Part shown: in pieces, positions 1 through 7,549 of the stretch | How the letters are laid out: every line of letters starts with the position of its first letter | Position numbering within the stretch: the stretch's first letter is position 1 | DNA from: Singulisphaera sp. GP187 | GTDB taxonomy: Bacteria; Planctomycetota; Phycisphaerae; Phycisphaerales; SM1A02 | Direction of reading: 5' to 3' | Assembly (NCBI GenBank): GCA_945869475.1 | Contig: CAMBOV010000001.1 | Span: 124,001 to 188,000, forward strand | DNA: 64,000 nucleotides | Made by a program: the position numbers and the translations under genes | The notes under the pieces: model-generated | The model's input: only the letters and a program-made list of their open reading frames with translations | Databases searched by the model: none | What the model was told of the DNA's origin: nothing

Positions 1-274
1 GCTCGCACTGATGCCCAGCGACAAGTCGCAGCGTGCGCTGATGGATGCCGCGCTCGCTGCAGGTCCAGAGACCCAAGAGATGCTGCTTGCACAGGTCGCC
101 ACGAGTGCGCGAAAGTTTGGAAACCTCTTGCAGCCGCGACAACTCGACGCTCTCCGCTCGCTCATTGCGTCGAGCGAAGGATCAGTCGCCGATGCCGCGG
201 GACAAGCGTTCGGTGCACTTGGACTCCCAAGCGCAGAGGTCGTGAAACTCATCGTTCTGCCAGCGGCGAAGTGA
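1..274 (+). CDS. C-terminal end of a HEAT-like repeat protein (partial)
   Basis: The reading frame is open from the left edge and stops at 272-274, so the start lies outside the window. The visible ~90 residues are alanine- and leucine-rich and look alpha-helical, with a pattern like HEAT repeats (short helix pairs ending in A-G-Q-A-F-G-A-L-G-L). No catalytic motif is visible. A HEAT-like secreted protein also lies at 1528-3063 on the other strand, so such proteins may be common in this genome. A methionine codon at 11 is internal to the frame and is not taken as the start. The function is unknown; helical repeat proteins of this kind usually serve as binding scaffolds. Confidence 0.6.
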   Translation, partial: LALMPSDKSQRALMDAALAAGPETQEMLLAQVATSARKFGNLLQPRQLDALRSLIASSEGSVADAAGQAFGALGLPSAEVVKLIVLPAAK

Positions 275-282
275 TCGGTGAC

Positions 283-354
283 GCCACCCTAGCTCAGTGG
301 TAGAGCAATGCTTTCGTAAAGCATAGGTCGTGGGTTCGAGTCCCATGGGTGGCT
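283..354 (+). tRNA. tRNA-Thr (anticodon CGT)
   Basis: A complete cloverleaf can be folded. The acceptor stem is GCCACCC (283-289) pairing with GGGTGGC (347-353), with discriminator T at 354. The D arm reads GCTC-AGTGGTA-GAGC. The anticodon stem is ATGCT/AGCAT around the loop TTCGTAA, giving anticodon CGT. The T arm carries TTCGAGT. No CCA end is encoded, which fits the cca gene at 23858. A run of six T bases (354-359) follows immediately and may terminate transcription. Confidence 0.95.
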
Positions 355-361
355 TTTTTCT

Positions 362-1531
362 TCACGCGCGTTCGAGACCGATGCGCGAGAGAACGACTTC
401 GAGTGCTTGGCAGACAAGCGCAACTTCTGAAATCTTCATCGAGGTAAACATCGGCAGCGTGATCATGCGGTCGCCGATGGATTCAGCTGCGGGGCAATCG
501 CCGACCTTCGTTCCATACTTTTCGCGAACATGCGGCAGCAAATGGGCAGGGGGATAGTGATTCGCAGCGCCAACGTCGTGGCGGTGCAATCCAGAGATCA
601 CCGCATCGCGATCTTCGAGACCGAAGCGATCCGAGAGTCGCACCCAGAAGAGTGGCCAGCAGATCTGGGAGTTCTCAAGAACGTTTGGCAGGATGAGGTC
701 GCGGTGGCCCGCGAGGTGGCGCGTGTACGCCGCGGCAATTTCGATTCGATGTGCGCGAATCTCGTCGAGTCTGCGCAGTTGGCTCGACGCGAGCGCTGCG
801 AGCGGCTCGGCCAGTCGAGCGTCGTAACCCATTCCCGCGAACGCCATCAGCATTCCAAGATCAGGCGATTGATCTGGAAAACTCTGCCGATCGATCCGCC
901 CCTGATTGCGCATCGCTCGGCACGCCGCGGCAAGTCGATCATCATGCGTCACAATCGCGCCGCCTTCGCCCGCTGCGATCGGGCGATTGGGACCAAATCC
1001 AAACACGCTGAGCCGTCCAAATTTTCCGACGTTGTCATTGCCAATGGTCGATCCAAGCCCCTCTGAGGCATGCTCGACCATCGGAATCTCGGAGCGAGAA
1101 CAAAAGGCGATGAGCTCAGGAAGTCCCGCAGGGTTTCCAAGCACAGGCACGCCGATGACGGCGCGCGTCTTGGGGGTGACGCGGCACTCGGCGTCGATCA
1201 CCCGCATGTTGAGCGTGCGCGGATCGCAATCGACAAAGATGGGCGTCGCACCCACCGCAATCACCGCGTTCACGTTCGATGCGAACGAGAGCGATGGCAC
1301 AAGGACCTCATCTCCCGGTCCGATTCGAAGCGCGCGCAGGCAGATCTCGAGCCCCGTGCCAGCGCTTGAGACGCCGATGGCGAATGGACGGCGTACCACC
1401 GACGCGAGGTGTGCTTCGAACTCGAGCAGTGCGCTGCCCATCGTCAATCGTGTGCCGCGAAGGGTCGCAACCACCGCGTCGCGGTCCTCATCGGTGATGT
1501 CGGGCTTACTCAGCGGGATGTCGTACTTCAT
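362..1531 (-). CDS. DegT/DnrJ/EryC1/StrS-fold protein lacking PLP-binding residues
   Basis: This 389-residue protein has the full layout of the DegT/DnrJ/EryC1/StrS family of sugar aminotransferases: an N-terminal P-L-S-K-P segment, S-S-A-G-T-G near 55-60, and G-E-G-G at 188-191. The family normally holds pyridoxal phosphate through a lysine in a P-N-K motif and an aspartate in an E-D-A-A motif. Here these positions are Arg183 (P-N-R, codon CGC) and His154 (E-H-A-S, codon CAT). Ordinary transaminase chemistry is therefore doubtful, and it may be a pseudoenzyme or use another mechanism. The ATG at 1531 is chosen because it overlaps the upstream stop codon (ATGA), implying coupling with the gene at 1528-3063. 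A longer frame to 1591 would run into that gene. Confidence 0.85.
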   Translation of the reverse strand: MKYDIPLSKPDITDEDRDAVVATLRGTRLTMGSALLEFEAHLASVVRRPFAIGVSSAGTGLEICLRALRIGPGDEVLVPSLSFASNVNAVIAVGATPIFVDCDPRTLNMRVIDAECRVTPKTRAVIGVPVLGNPAGLPELIAFCSRSEIPMVEHASEGLGSTIGNDNVGKFGRLSVFGFGPNRPIAAGEGGAIVTHDDRLAAACRAMRNQGRIDRQSFPDQSPDLGMLMAFAGMGYDARLAEPLAALASSQLRRLDEIRAHRIEIAAAYTRHLAGHRDLILPNVLENSQICWPLFWVRLSDRFGLEDRDAVISGLHRHDVGAANHYPPAHLLPHVREKYGTKVGDCPAAESIGDRMITLPMFTSMKISEVALVCQALEVVLSRIGLERA

Positions 1532-3063
1532 TGGGGTTGGATCTGCGCGAGCGCTTGGTCGGCGCGGCCGCTGTGGCGCGCGAAAAGCCACGCCGCTTGC
1601 ACAAGCATTGTGGGATCGAGATCGCCGCCGCCTGCAGCGACAACTCCGAGCGCTTTGAGTGAATCTGAGTCAAGCGTCTCGAGCCCACGCGCGATGGCGA
1701 GAATCGCCAGCGCATCCCCTCGCCTCGTGAGCGAGCCGCGAACCGCTTGTGCAACCTGCGCCGACTGCGGGGTCGCCGCGTTACAGAGCGAGAGAATCAG
1801 AATCTCCTGAAGTTGAATCTCCTGCGACGCTGCGGCGATCAGCGCTCCGATCGCTGCGGGATCAACCAGCGCAAGCCGGGTTGCACAATCGAGCACCGAC
1901 GCTGAGAGTGCTGGCGCATTCGCCGGAGCGGCGAGAAAACGCACGAGCAAGTGGCGCCACACTTCAGCACTGAGCGCGGGCGGCAATGCACTCGCCCTTC
2001 GAACGGCCCACTCGCCACTCGAGCGATTAGCGACATCGATGACTCCCATAAGTGCCTGAGCCAGAAGTGCAGGGTCGGAAGATCCATTGGCATCGACGGC
2101 CGTAGCGAGTGCTTCAACGAGTGCATCGCCGTTGCGAAGAGACGCGCCCATCCCAGCAGCGATTGTTCTCTCCTGCGCGATCAACTGAAGTCCAGCTCGC
2201 ACGAGGGTTGGTTGGCTTCGGTCGCTTTCGACGAGCTTCTTCCATGCGCTATAGCCACGTTCAGGTTCGAGTGCGAGTGCCGTGCCGATGATCATCATCC
2301 GAGTCGGCGTGGTGTACGACGCATCGTCACTGAGCGTCAGGAGTGGCGAGATGATCGCCTTGATCGAGTAGAGCAACGCCGCGCGTGCGAGTTCTTGAAC
2401 GACCATGTTTCGAACCTCCACCGTGCGGGTTGCGAGTCGCACGGTGAATGCATCCCAGGGGGCACTCGTTCCGCGCTGCAACATCAGTGCGGCCGAGAGT
2501 CCAGCGATTTCGTCCGATGGATCGGACGCGGCCTCACGCAATCCAACGCTGTCGAAGGTCTCTCCCTGTCGGTGCAGATCTCCGCTCAAGATCACTCGGT
2601 CGAGCGTCGGCAAGTCGGCGGTTTCGAGCAGTTCGCGAATCGTGTCGGGACGAATGAGACGCAGTCCGATCGCGTTGCGGATGGCCGTCGAGCGATCCTC
2701 AGATGCTGAGAGTCGATTGATGAGGGCGAGGTCGACGTCGCGATCTTTCGAGAGTTCCGCGAGTCCCAAGATGCCATCGACGCGAGAACTCCAATTGTTC
2801 GATCGCGTGAGTGCCTCAAAGAGCGGGCGAAGCGTTGGATCACTGAGCGCGCGAAGCGAGACGATGAGCGCGTGGTGTTCGCCCGTCGGCGAGGGCGATG
2901 CGCAGCGCTGCAGCGTTGCGACGGCGCCGTCGAAGTGATCCGTGCGCGCGTACTGCGCGGCGACTGTCGGTGCGAGCGCCGCGCTCAGCGCGAGTGCGCA
3001 ACACAACGCACGACACCGATCCACGACGGTGAGGTGGATGGCTGGTGAATCGTTGCGGAGCAC
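1528..3063 (-). CDS. Secreted HEAT-like repeat protein, function unknown
   Basis: About 511 residues if the GTG at 3063 is used. An N-terminal hydrophobic segment ending A-P-T-V-A-A-Q looks like a signal peptide with an A-x-A-type cleavage site. The rest is made of repeated helical units rich in Ala, Leu, Arg and Asp (for example A-L-I-N-R-L-S-A-S-E-D-R-S-T-A-I-R-N-A), which resembles HEAT/ARM scaffolds. No enzyme motif is visible. It lies 30 bases downstream of dnaA and overlaps the DegT-like gene by 4 bases, so the three may be co-transcribed. The start is uncertain: an in-frame GTG at 3024 would still keep the hydrophobic segment. Confidence 0.75.
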   Translation of the reverse strand: MLRNDSPAIHLTVVDRCRALCCALALSAALAPTVAAQYARTDHFDGAVATLQRCASPSPTGEHHALIVSLRALSDPTLRPLFEALTRSNNWSSRVDGILGLAELSKDRDVDLALINRLSASEDRSTAIRNAIGLRLIRPDTIRELLETADLPTLDRVILSGDLHRQGETFDSVGLREAASDPSDEIAGLSAALMLQRGTSAPWDAFTVRLATRTVEVRNMVVQELARAALLYSIKAIISPLLTLSDDASYTTPTRMMIIGTALALEPERGYSAWKKLVESDRSQPTLVRAGLQLIAQERTIAAGMGASLRNGDALVEALATAVDANGSSDPALLAQALMGVIDVANRSSGEWAVRRASALPPALSAEVWRHLLVRFLAAPANAPALSASVLDCATRLALVDPAAIGALIAAASQEIQLQEILILSLCNAATPQSAQVAQAVRGSLTRRGDALAILAIARGLETLDSDSLKALGVVAAGGGDLDPTMLVQAAWLFARHSGRADQALAQIQPQ

Positions 3064-3093
3064 AGGTCGAAGTGTAACGAAATCGCTCGAGCG

Positions 3094-4656
3094 TCAGGGC
3101 GAATTCTGCACACGAAACACCTCGCGTCGGGTGCGTTCGATCGCTTCCGCGACGGTCATGTTCTCGGCTCGAGTTGCGAGCACCTCGCATCGATCCAACA
3201 TGGCTGCAAAGCGGGTGGTCGCCGCGTGAACCGTCGAGTGACTCGATCGACCGAGCGCGCGGGCAATCTCTGGGAATGAGAGTGTCGTCATCTCTCGTGC
3301 AAGATGCGCGGCGAGTCCCCGCGCGCTGACGACGCGACGGTGGCGGCCGACTCCGAGCAGTTCATCTCGCTCGAGCCCCATGATCGTGCAGACCGCTTGC
3401 ACGATCTCGGCGATACGCACCGGTCGACCGGCGTGCGAATTGAGCCCTCGACCGAGTGCTCGCTCGACGAGAATCCGTCCCGTGCCGTCGCCGGTCGAAT
3501 CGAGCGTGCGAAGTGCCGCGACGGTCATGACCGATCCTTCGAGCTCGCGGATACTCGTGCCTGAACGGTCGACGAGGGTCTCGAGAGCGATGGGCGCGAG
3601 GTCGAGCCCTCGACGAATCGCAAACCGATGCGCCAAGGCGAGTCTCGTCGCGCGGTCAGGATCATCGACTTTGACGACCATGCCTGAGAGAAAGCGACTC
3701 ACGAGTGCGGCGCTGCACTTTGCGATCTGGCGAGGATGGGCGTCCGAGGCGAGCACGACGCGCGACCCCTGAAACCCGATGGCGTCGATCGTGTGCAAGC
3801 ATTCGGACTGCGTCGCAGTCTTATTTCCAAGAAAGTGCACATCGTCGATGACGAGCAACTCAAGTTTGCGAGTGCGTCGGCGAAAGCCTTCGATCGATCC
3901 CTCGCGGATCGCCGCGATGTAGTCGTTGGTGAATTGTTCGCCCGTGACATATCGCACACGCGCGGTTGGATGCAGTTCACGGTAGCGCCTGCAGATCGAT
4001 TGCAGCAGGTGTGTCTTGCCGACGCCGCAGGAGCCGTGCAGATAGAGCAGCCGCATCGGATCGCGCTCTGCCTCGGCCATCAGCCGACTGCTCTCGTACG
4101 CGAGGCGGTTGGGGCTTCCCACGAGGAAGTCGTCGAAGCGCTTCCAACCTCCCTCGGTCTCCTCTCGATGCGAGCGCGCTGGTCGTGCGTCTCTCTGGGG
4201 GCTTACAGCGAGAGCCCCGCTCGCAACCATTCGCACTCCGCGCGGTGAAGAGGGTGCGAGGTGCGGCTCGTGAGCGATCTGCTCGAACTGCGTTGGAAGT
4301 CTCGTGGGTCGTTCCTCTGGCGGCGCGCCTTCCGCGGTGCGACCAGCTGTCGCGCGCCCAGTCAGGATGGTGACGGGCGTCTCGACCGCGAAGGCACTCG
4401 CGGCACTCTCGACCATCGCGAGACGAAAATTGCGCTCGATCCACTCTGCCGCGAAAGCACTCGGTGCCACCACCTGAACTTCAACTCGACCACCCTGCGC
4501 ATCCTCGCGTTCGATCAGCTGCGTCTGCGAATTTTCCTCAAACCAGAGTTCATACTTGCGCCGTCCGATGCGAGTTGCGAGTGCACTTTGAAAAGTCGCC
4601 AGGGTCGCCGCCGCTGGCTGCGTGCGTTGATCAGAGTTGCAAAGCGTTTCGAGCAT
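3094..4656 (-). CDS. dnaA: Chromosomal replication initiator protein DnaA
   Basis: A 520-residue DnaA, which binds DnaA boxes at oriC and opens the origin. Domain I (about 18-90) is followed by a long Pro/Ala/Arg-rich linker (about 100-170). The AAA+ domain III has Walker A G-S-C-G-V-G-K-T (208-215), Walker B L-L-V-I-D-D (267-272) and a V-S-R-F arginine-finger region (319-322). Domain IV carries the box-recognition helix with S-H-S-T-V in place of the common D-H-T-T-V. The start at 4656 is supported by GGAG five bases upstream. The frame stays open to 5292, but that part overlaps the GNAT gene and is not DnaA-like. Neither dnaN, recF nor gyrB is adjacent, unlike the classical cluster. Confidence 0.95.
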   Translation of the reverse strand: MLETLCNSDQRTQPAAATLATFQSALATRIGRRKYELWFEENSQTQLIEREDAQGGRVEVQVVAPSAFAAEWIERNFRLAMVESAASAFAVETPVTILTGRATAGRTAEGAPPEERPTRLPTQFEQIAHEPHLAPSSPRGVRMVASGALAVSPQRDARPARSHREETEGGWKRFDDFLVGSPNRLAYESSRLMAEAERDPMRLLYLHGSCGVGKTHLLQSICRRYRELHPTARVRYVTGEQFTNDYIAAIREGSIEGFRRRTRKLELLVIDDVHFLGNKTATQSECLHTIDAIGFQGSRVVLASDAHPRQIAKCSAALVSRFLSGMVVKVDDPDRATRLALAHRFAIRRGLDLAPIALETLVDRSGTSIRELEGSVMTVAALRTLDSTGDGTGRILVERALGRGLNSHAGRPVRIAEIVQAVCTIMGLERDELLGVGRHRRVVSARGLAAHLAREMTTLSFPEIARALGRSSHSTVHAATTRFAAMLDRCEVLATRAENMTVAEAIERTRREVFRVQNSP

Positions 4657-5020
4657 CAAGACTCCCACATGCAGACTGGCTGTGATCCAAACTCTGGTCC
4701 AGAGCGATCGCGTGCACCAGCAGCGCTGGTGATCGATCCCCGAAGGAACACTAATAGTCAAACGAATCCGTTCACGAGTGCGTGCCTCACGATCCAGCCC
4801 AAGCTGAATCGGCGAAGTCGCTCGCACACTCGTCCGTGAAGTGCGTCCGAAAAAGATAGTGCGAGTCGTGCCACTTTCGGCCAGCTCGGCGCGAACTTTT
4901 TCGGCGTCCGTCGCTAAGTCGCTCTGAACACGATCTGTACATCCCGCAACTTTCTTTTTCGGATCGGTCACACAGCAGATGTCCACGAGGCGTGGATAAC
5001 TCGTGAACTGCCCGATTGCG
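4657..5020. other. 364-base intergenic region upstream of dnaA, possible origin or promoter region
   Basis: No convincing gene is present, although the dnaA frame stays open across it. It holds the Shine-Dalgarno sequence of dnaA, one near-perfect DnaA box at 4991-4999, and short T/A-rich stretches (for example TTTCTTTTTC around 4951-4960). Most of it is of ordinary GC content, and I find no cluster of DnaA boxes. It could be a dnaA promoter with autoregulation or part of an origin; a single box does not establish oriC. Confidence 0.4.
4991..4999 (-). promoter_or_regulatory. Candidate DnaA box
   Basis: The plus strand reads CGTGGATAA, so the minus strand reads TTATCCACG, an 8-of-9 match to the consensus TTATCCACA. 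It lies 335 bases upstream of the dnaA start, where autoregulatory or origin boxes are often found. Only this one good match is visible in the region. Confidence 0.35.
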
Positions 5021-5980
5021 CTACGTGCTTGCAAGCGCGACGAGAGCAGTTCTGCGAAGTCGCGGCAAGAAACCTCGTGATTCATAGAGGCGAAGGGCGG
5101 GAACATTCTTCTCGTCGCACGCCAATGCAAGAGAGAGCTCGCCAAGTCGCCCAACGTTGCTGCACGTGAAGTCGAGGAGATGCCCACCAAGTCCGTGCCC
5201 ACGTGCCGAGGGGGCGAGCCCGAAGTAGACGAGTTCCATGCACTGCACCGATGGAATCTCGCTCGCGAGCGAGACTCCACAGGGGCGCCCATCCAACTCG
5301 AGCACGTTCCACCAGCCCGGGTGGACGATCCCAGAGTTCAGATGGCCATCGAGAATCTCCTGGGTCGTTCGCATTCGCGCGAGGCCTGGGCAATCGAGCG
5401 AATCGACGTATGTCTCTTCAAGCAACCCCTCGAGCATGAGCCGTTCCTGTGGATCCCACGCTCGAATCGTGACGCCCGCGGGCAGGGGGCGCAGCGGCAC
5501 TGGACGGCGCCCCGCGCTCTTCTCGAGGTAGGCGAGTATCCCGATCGAACGCATGCCGCCGCGCAGGAGCATCTGCAGCGTGCGATCGTGTTCTGGCTCA
5601 ACGAGTGACTGCACCAACCGTGCGTCGAGTTGGTGAGCCGCCGCGATGGCGTGGCGTACGAGGGCCACTCCCGACTCATCGTCGCTTGTGCACCTCGGAG
5701 CCGTCACAGCGAGCATCGCGGTTCGTCCCGGTGAGCGGGTGAGGAGCGCTGCGTTGGAGAATCCTCCCCAACTATCGGCAACTGCAAATAGCAGTTCGCC
5801 ATCCTTGCGTGGACTCTGATCGATGTACCGCGCCGCGCGCGCGAGGGAACCGCCGAAGACGGCCGCGATGGCATCTGAGCGACGAGCAGCAGGAGGGGTG
5901 AAGACTTCAAACGAACCCTGCGCGAAGTGGTCCACTCGGCGCAGAGTAGCACTCAGAGAGTTCGCTACACTCGCTTGCAT
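5021..5980 (-). CDS. GNAT-family N-acetyltransferase
   Basis: About 319 residues. The C-terminal half has the GNAT acetyl-CoA-binding motif (Y-F-G-L-A-P-S-A-R-G-H-G-L-G-G-H-L-L, matching R/Q-x-x-G-x-G/A) and a typical closing segment N-V-P-A-L-R-L-Y-E-S-R-G-F. The N-terminal half may be a second, degenerate GNAT fold. The substrate cannot be read from the sequence. The ATG at 5980 overlaps the start codon of the divergent gene at 5979 and has no clear ribosome-binding site. The frame extends further upstream, but that part lies inside the divergent gene and is not protein-like. Confidence 0.8.
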   Translation of the reverse strand: MQASVANSLSATLRRVDHFAQGSFEVFTPPAARRSDAIAAVFGGSLARAARYIDQSPRKDGELLFAVADSWGGFSNAALLTRSPGRTAMLAVTAPRCTSDDESGVALVRHAIAAAHQLDARLVQSLVEPEHDRTLQMLLRGGMRSIGILAYLEKSAGRRPVPLRPLPAGVTIRAWDPQERLMLEGLLEETYVDSLDCPGLARMRTTQEILDGHLNSGIVHPGWWNVLELDGRPCGVSLASEIPSVQCMELVYFGLAPSARGHGLGGHLLDFTCSNVGRLGELSLALACDEKNVPALRLYESRGFLPRLRRTALVALAST

Positions 5981-6686
5981 GGTGAGTTTTCGCTTGACAA
6001 TTCGTGGATGCACCGCACTCCTGCTCGCGCTCATCTCGACGGCCCCCGCCACGTCGTTGCCGCAGGGTTCGAGTGAGCAGACTGCTCCAAAGTCACCGCC
6101 CCCGGCAGCCGCGCCCTCTCCATCTGAACCACTCCCAGTCGAAGCCGAGCGCACGCTTCCCGCTGAACCGGCGGAGGGTCAATGGCAGATCAACTTCGCT
6201 CCTGGAGAGTTGCGGCTCTATATCGATCCCGAGAGTGCAGAGAGTTACTGGTACCTCACCTACAAGGCCGTGAACAGAACGGGTCAGGACCGATGGTGGG
6301 CTCCAAAGATGGAACTGCTCGACGATCACGGTCGCCTTCAGCGCTCGGGCAAGGAGATCCCCGTCATCGTGGTGAAGCGAATTCAAGCGCTGATTGGTAA
6401 TCCACTGATCGAGGATCAGTATCAGATTCTGGGCGAGATTCACCAAGGTGAGTCAAACGCGAAAGAGGGATTTGTCGTCTGGAAGGCGGCTCCACTCGAC
6501 GCAACTGAATTGCACGTCTTCATTCGCGGACTCTCAAGCGAGTTCAAGCGAGTTCCCGATCCAAAGGGTGGGCCGGAAGTCGTGATGCATAAGACGATGA
6601 AGCGCGACTATCGCGTTCCGGGAGAACCCCAGGCGCGCGCATCGACTCCGCTGATCTGTGAGCAGACGCAGTGGATTCTTCGATAG
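5979..6686 (+). CDS. Secreted protein of unknown function
   Basis: A 235-residue protein. It begins with a signal peptide (basic R-L-T-I-R-G then A-L-L-L-A-L-I-S-T-A-P-A-T-S), followed by a Pro/Glu/Ser-rich linker to about residue 65. The compact domain after it has aromatic strands (E-S-Y-W-Y-L-T-Y-K and Q-D-R-W-W-A-P-K) and resembles immunoglobulin-like exported domains; I do not recognise a named family. A possible -10 element, TACACT, lies at 5966-5971, about seven bases before the ATG. There is no Shine-Dalgarno sequence, which would fit a leaderless transcript. It ends 23 bases before the thioesterase gene. Confidence 0.7.
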   Translation: MVSFRLTIRGCTALLLALISTAPATSLPQGSSEQTAPKSPPPAAAPSPSEPLPVEAERTLPAEPAEGQWQINFAPGELRLYIDPESAESYWYLTYKAVNRTGQDRWWAPKMELLDDHGRLQRSGKEIPVIVVKRIQALIGNPLIEDQYQILGEIHQGESNAKEGFVVWKAAPLDATELHVFIRGLSSEFKRVPDPKGGPEVVMHKTMKRDYRVPGEPQARASTPLICEQTQWILR

Positions 6687-6709
6687 CGGTTGCGGATCGC
6701 CAGCGATCG

Positions 6710-7123
6710 ATGACGACGACCTTTTCCATCACCCGCCACGTGCAGTTCAGCGAGACCGACATGGCCGGCGTCGTGCACTTCTCAAACTATTTTCGGTGGA
6801 TGGAAGAGACCGAACATGCGTTCTTTCGCTCGATCGGCGTCAGCATCGCGATGAGCCACGCTTCCGATGCTCTTGGATGGCCGCGCGTGAGCACGACCTG
6901 CCAGTACATGCGTCCAGTTCGGTTTGAGGATGAGGTGCTCTGCCAACTCGTCGTGCAACGGGTTGGAGCAGGGTCGCTGACCCACGAGGTGACGTTTCTG
7001 GTTCGTGGCGAACCCGTCGCGCGCGGATCAATGACGGTCGCATGTTGCACGCTGGTCCATGGCGAGCTTCGTTCGCAGCCCATTCCTGCGGCGGTTCGGG
7101 CTCGATTTCCAGTTCTCGATTAA
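6710..7123 (+). CDS. Hotdog-fold acyl-CoA thioesterase (4HBT/YbgC-like)
   Basis: About 137 residues. The N-terminal segment [15 protein letters not shown] matches the 4-hydroxybenzoyl-CoA thioesterase/YbgC motif (D-T-D-x-x-G-V-V-Y-H-x-N-Y), with the catalytic-type Asp present. Members hydrolyse acyl-CoA thioesters in the cytoplasm; the substrate here is unknown. The ATG at 6710 places the family motif at the usual distance from the N-terminus. An in-frame GTG at 6671 would overlap the preceding gene by 16 bases. In proteobacteria ybgC lies beside tol-pal, which is absent here. Confidence 0.85.
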   Translation: MTTTFSITRHVQFSETDMAGVVHFSNYFRWMEETEHAFFRSIGVSIAMSHASDALGWPRVSTTCQYMRPVRFEDEVLCQLVVQRVGAGSLTHEVTFLVRGEPVARGSMTVACCTLVHGELRSQPIPAAVRARFPVLD

Positions 7124-7202
7124 CTGGCGAAGGCACTTGCCTCGCGGCGGTGATCCCATTAGTATCAGGCGCTCGATCAGTTCACCAGCGGAGCATCCAA
7201 CT

Positions 7203-7475
7203 ATGGCGCACAAAAAAGGTCAAGGTTCAACACAAAACGGTCGCGACTCCAAAGCGCAATTCCGTGGCATCAAGATTTCGGGCGGACAGCTCACCCAAGC
7301 TGGTGCAGTCTTGGTCACACAGTGCGGCACGAAGTGGAAGCCTGGATATCTCGTGCACCTCGGACGTGACTACACACTGACCGCTCTTGTCGATGGAACC
7401 GTTCGCTTTCGCGGTCGTTGCGTCGACATCATCCCGGCCGACCCGACGACGCCGCGCTTGGCGATCGATCGGTAA
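7203..7475 (+). CDS. rpmA: 50S ribosomal protein bL27
   Basis: A 90-residue protein starting [17 protein letters not shown], the hallmark N-terminus of bL27, which reaches into the peptidyl-transferase centre of the large subunit. The conserved G-G-Q-x-x-x-x-G-x-I/V-L-V-x-Q-x-G-T pattern follows. GGAG lies about ten bases upstream. obgE follows 74 bases downstream, as in most bacteria. The usual upstream partner rplU (bL21) is absent, and a thioesterase gene takes its place. Confidence 0.95.
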   Translation: MAHKKGQGSTQNGRDSKAQFRGIKISGGQLTQAGAVLVTQCGTKWKPGYLVHLGRDYTLTALVDGTVRFRGRCVDIIPADPTTPRLAIDR

Positions 7476-7549
7476 TTCGACTCTCGCACACGTGCTGTCG
7501 CAGTTGGACTGCTGCCACGCGCGTGAGGTGAGATCGCGAGGAATTCGAA

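Noticed and set aside
906-1658. A long open frame on the plus strand (250 codons) across the DegT-like gene
   Set aside because: It lies opposite an assigned gene with recognisable motifs, and its translation is Arg/Ser-rich with no family pattern; it is an antisense shadow of a GC-rich gene.
4657-5292. The dnaA frame extends 212 codons upstream of the chosen start
   Set aside because: The extension has no DnaA-like sequence and overlaps the GNAT gene. The ATG at 4656 has a good ribosome-binding site and gives a normal domain I.
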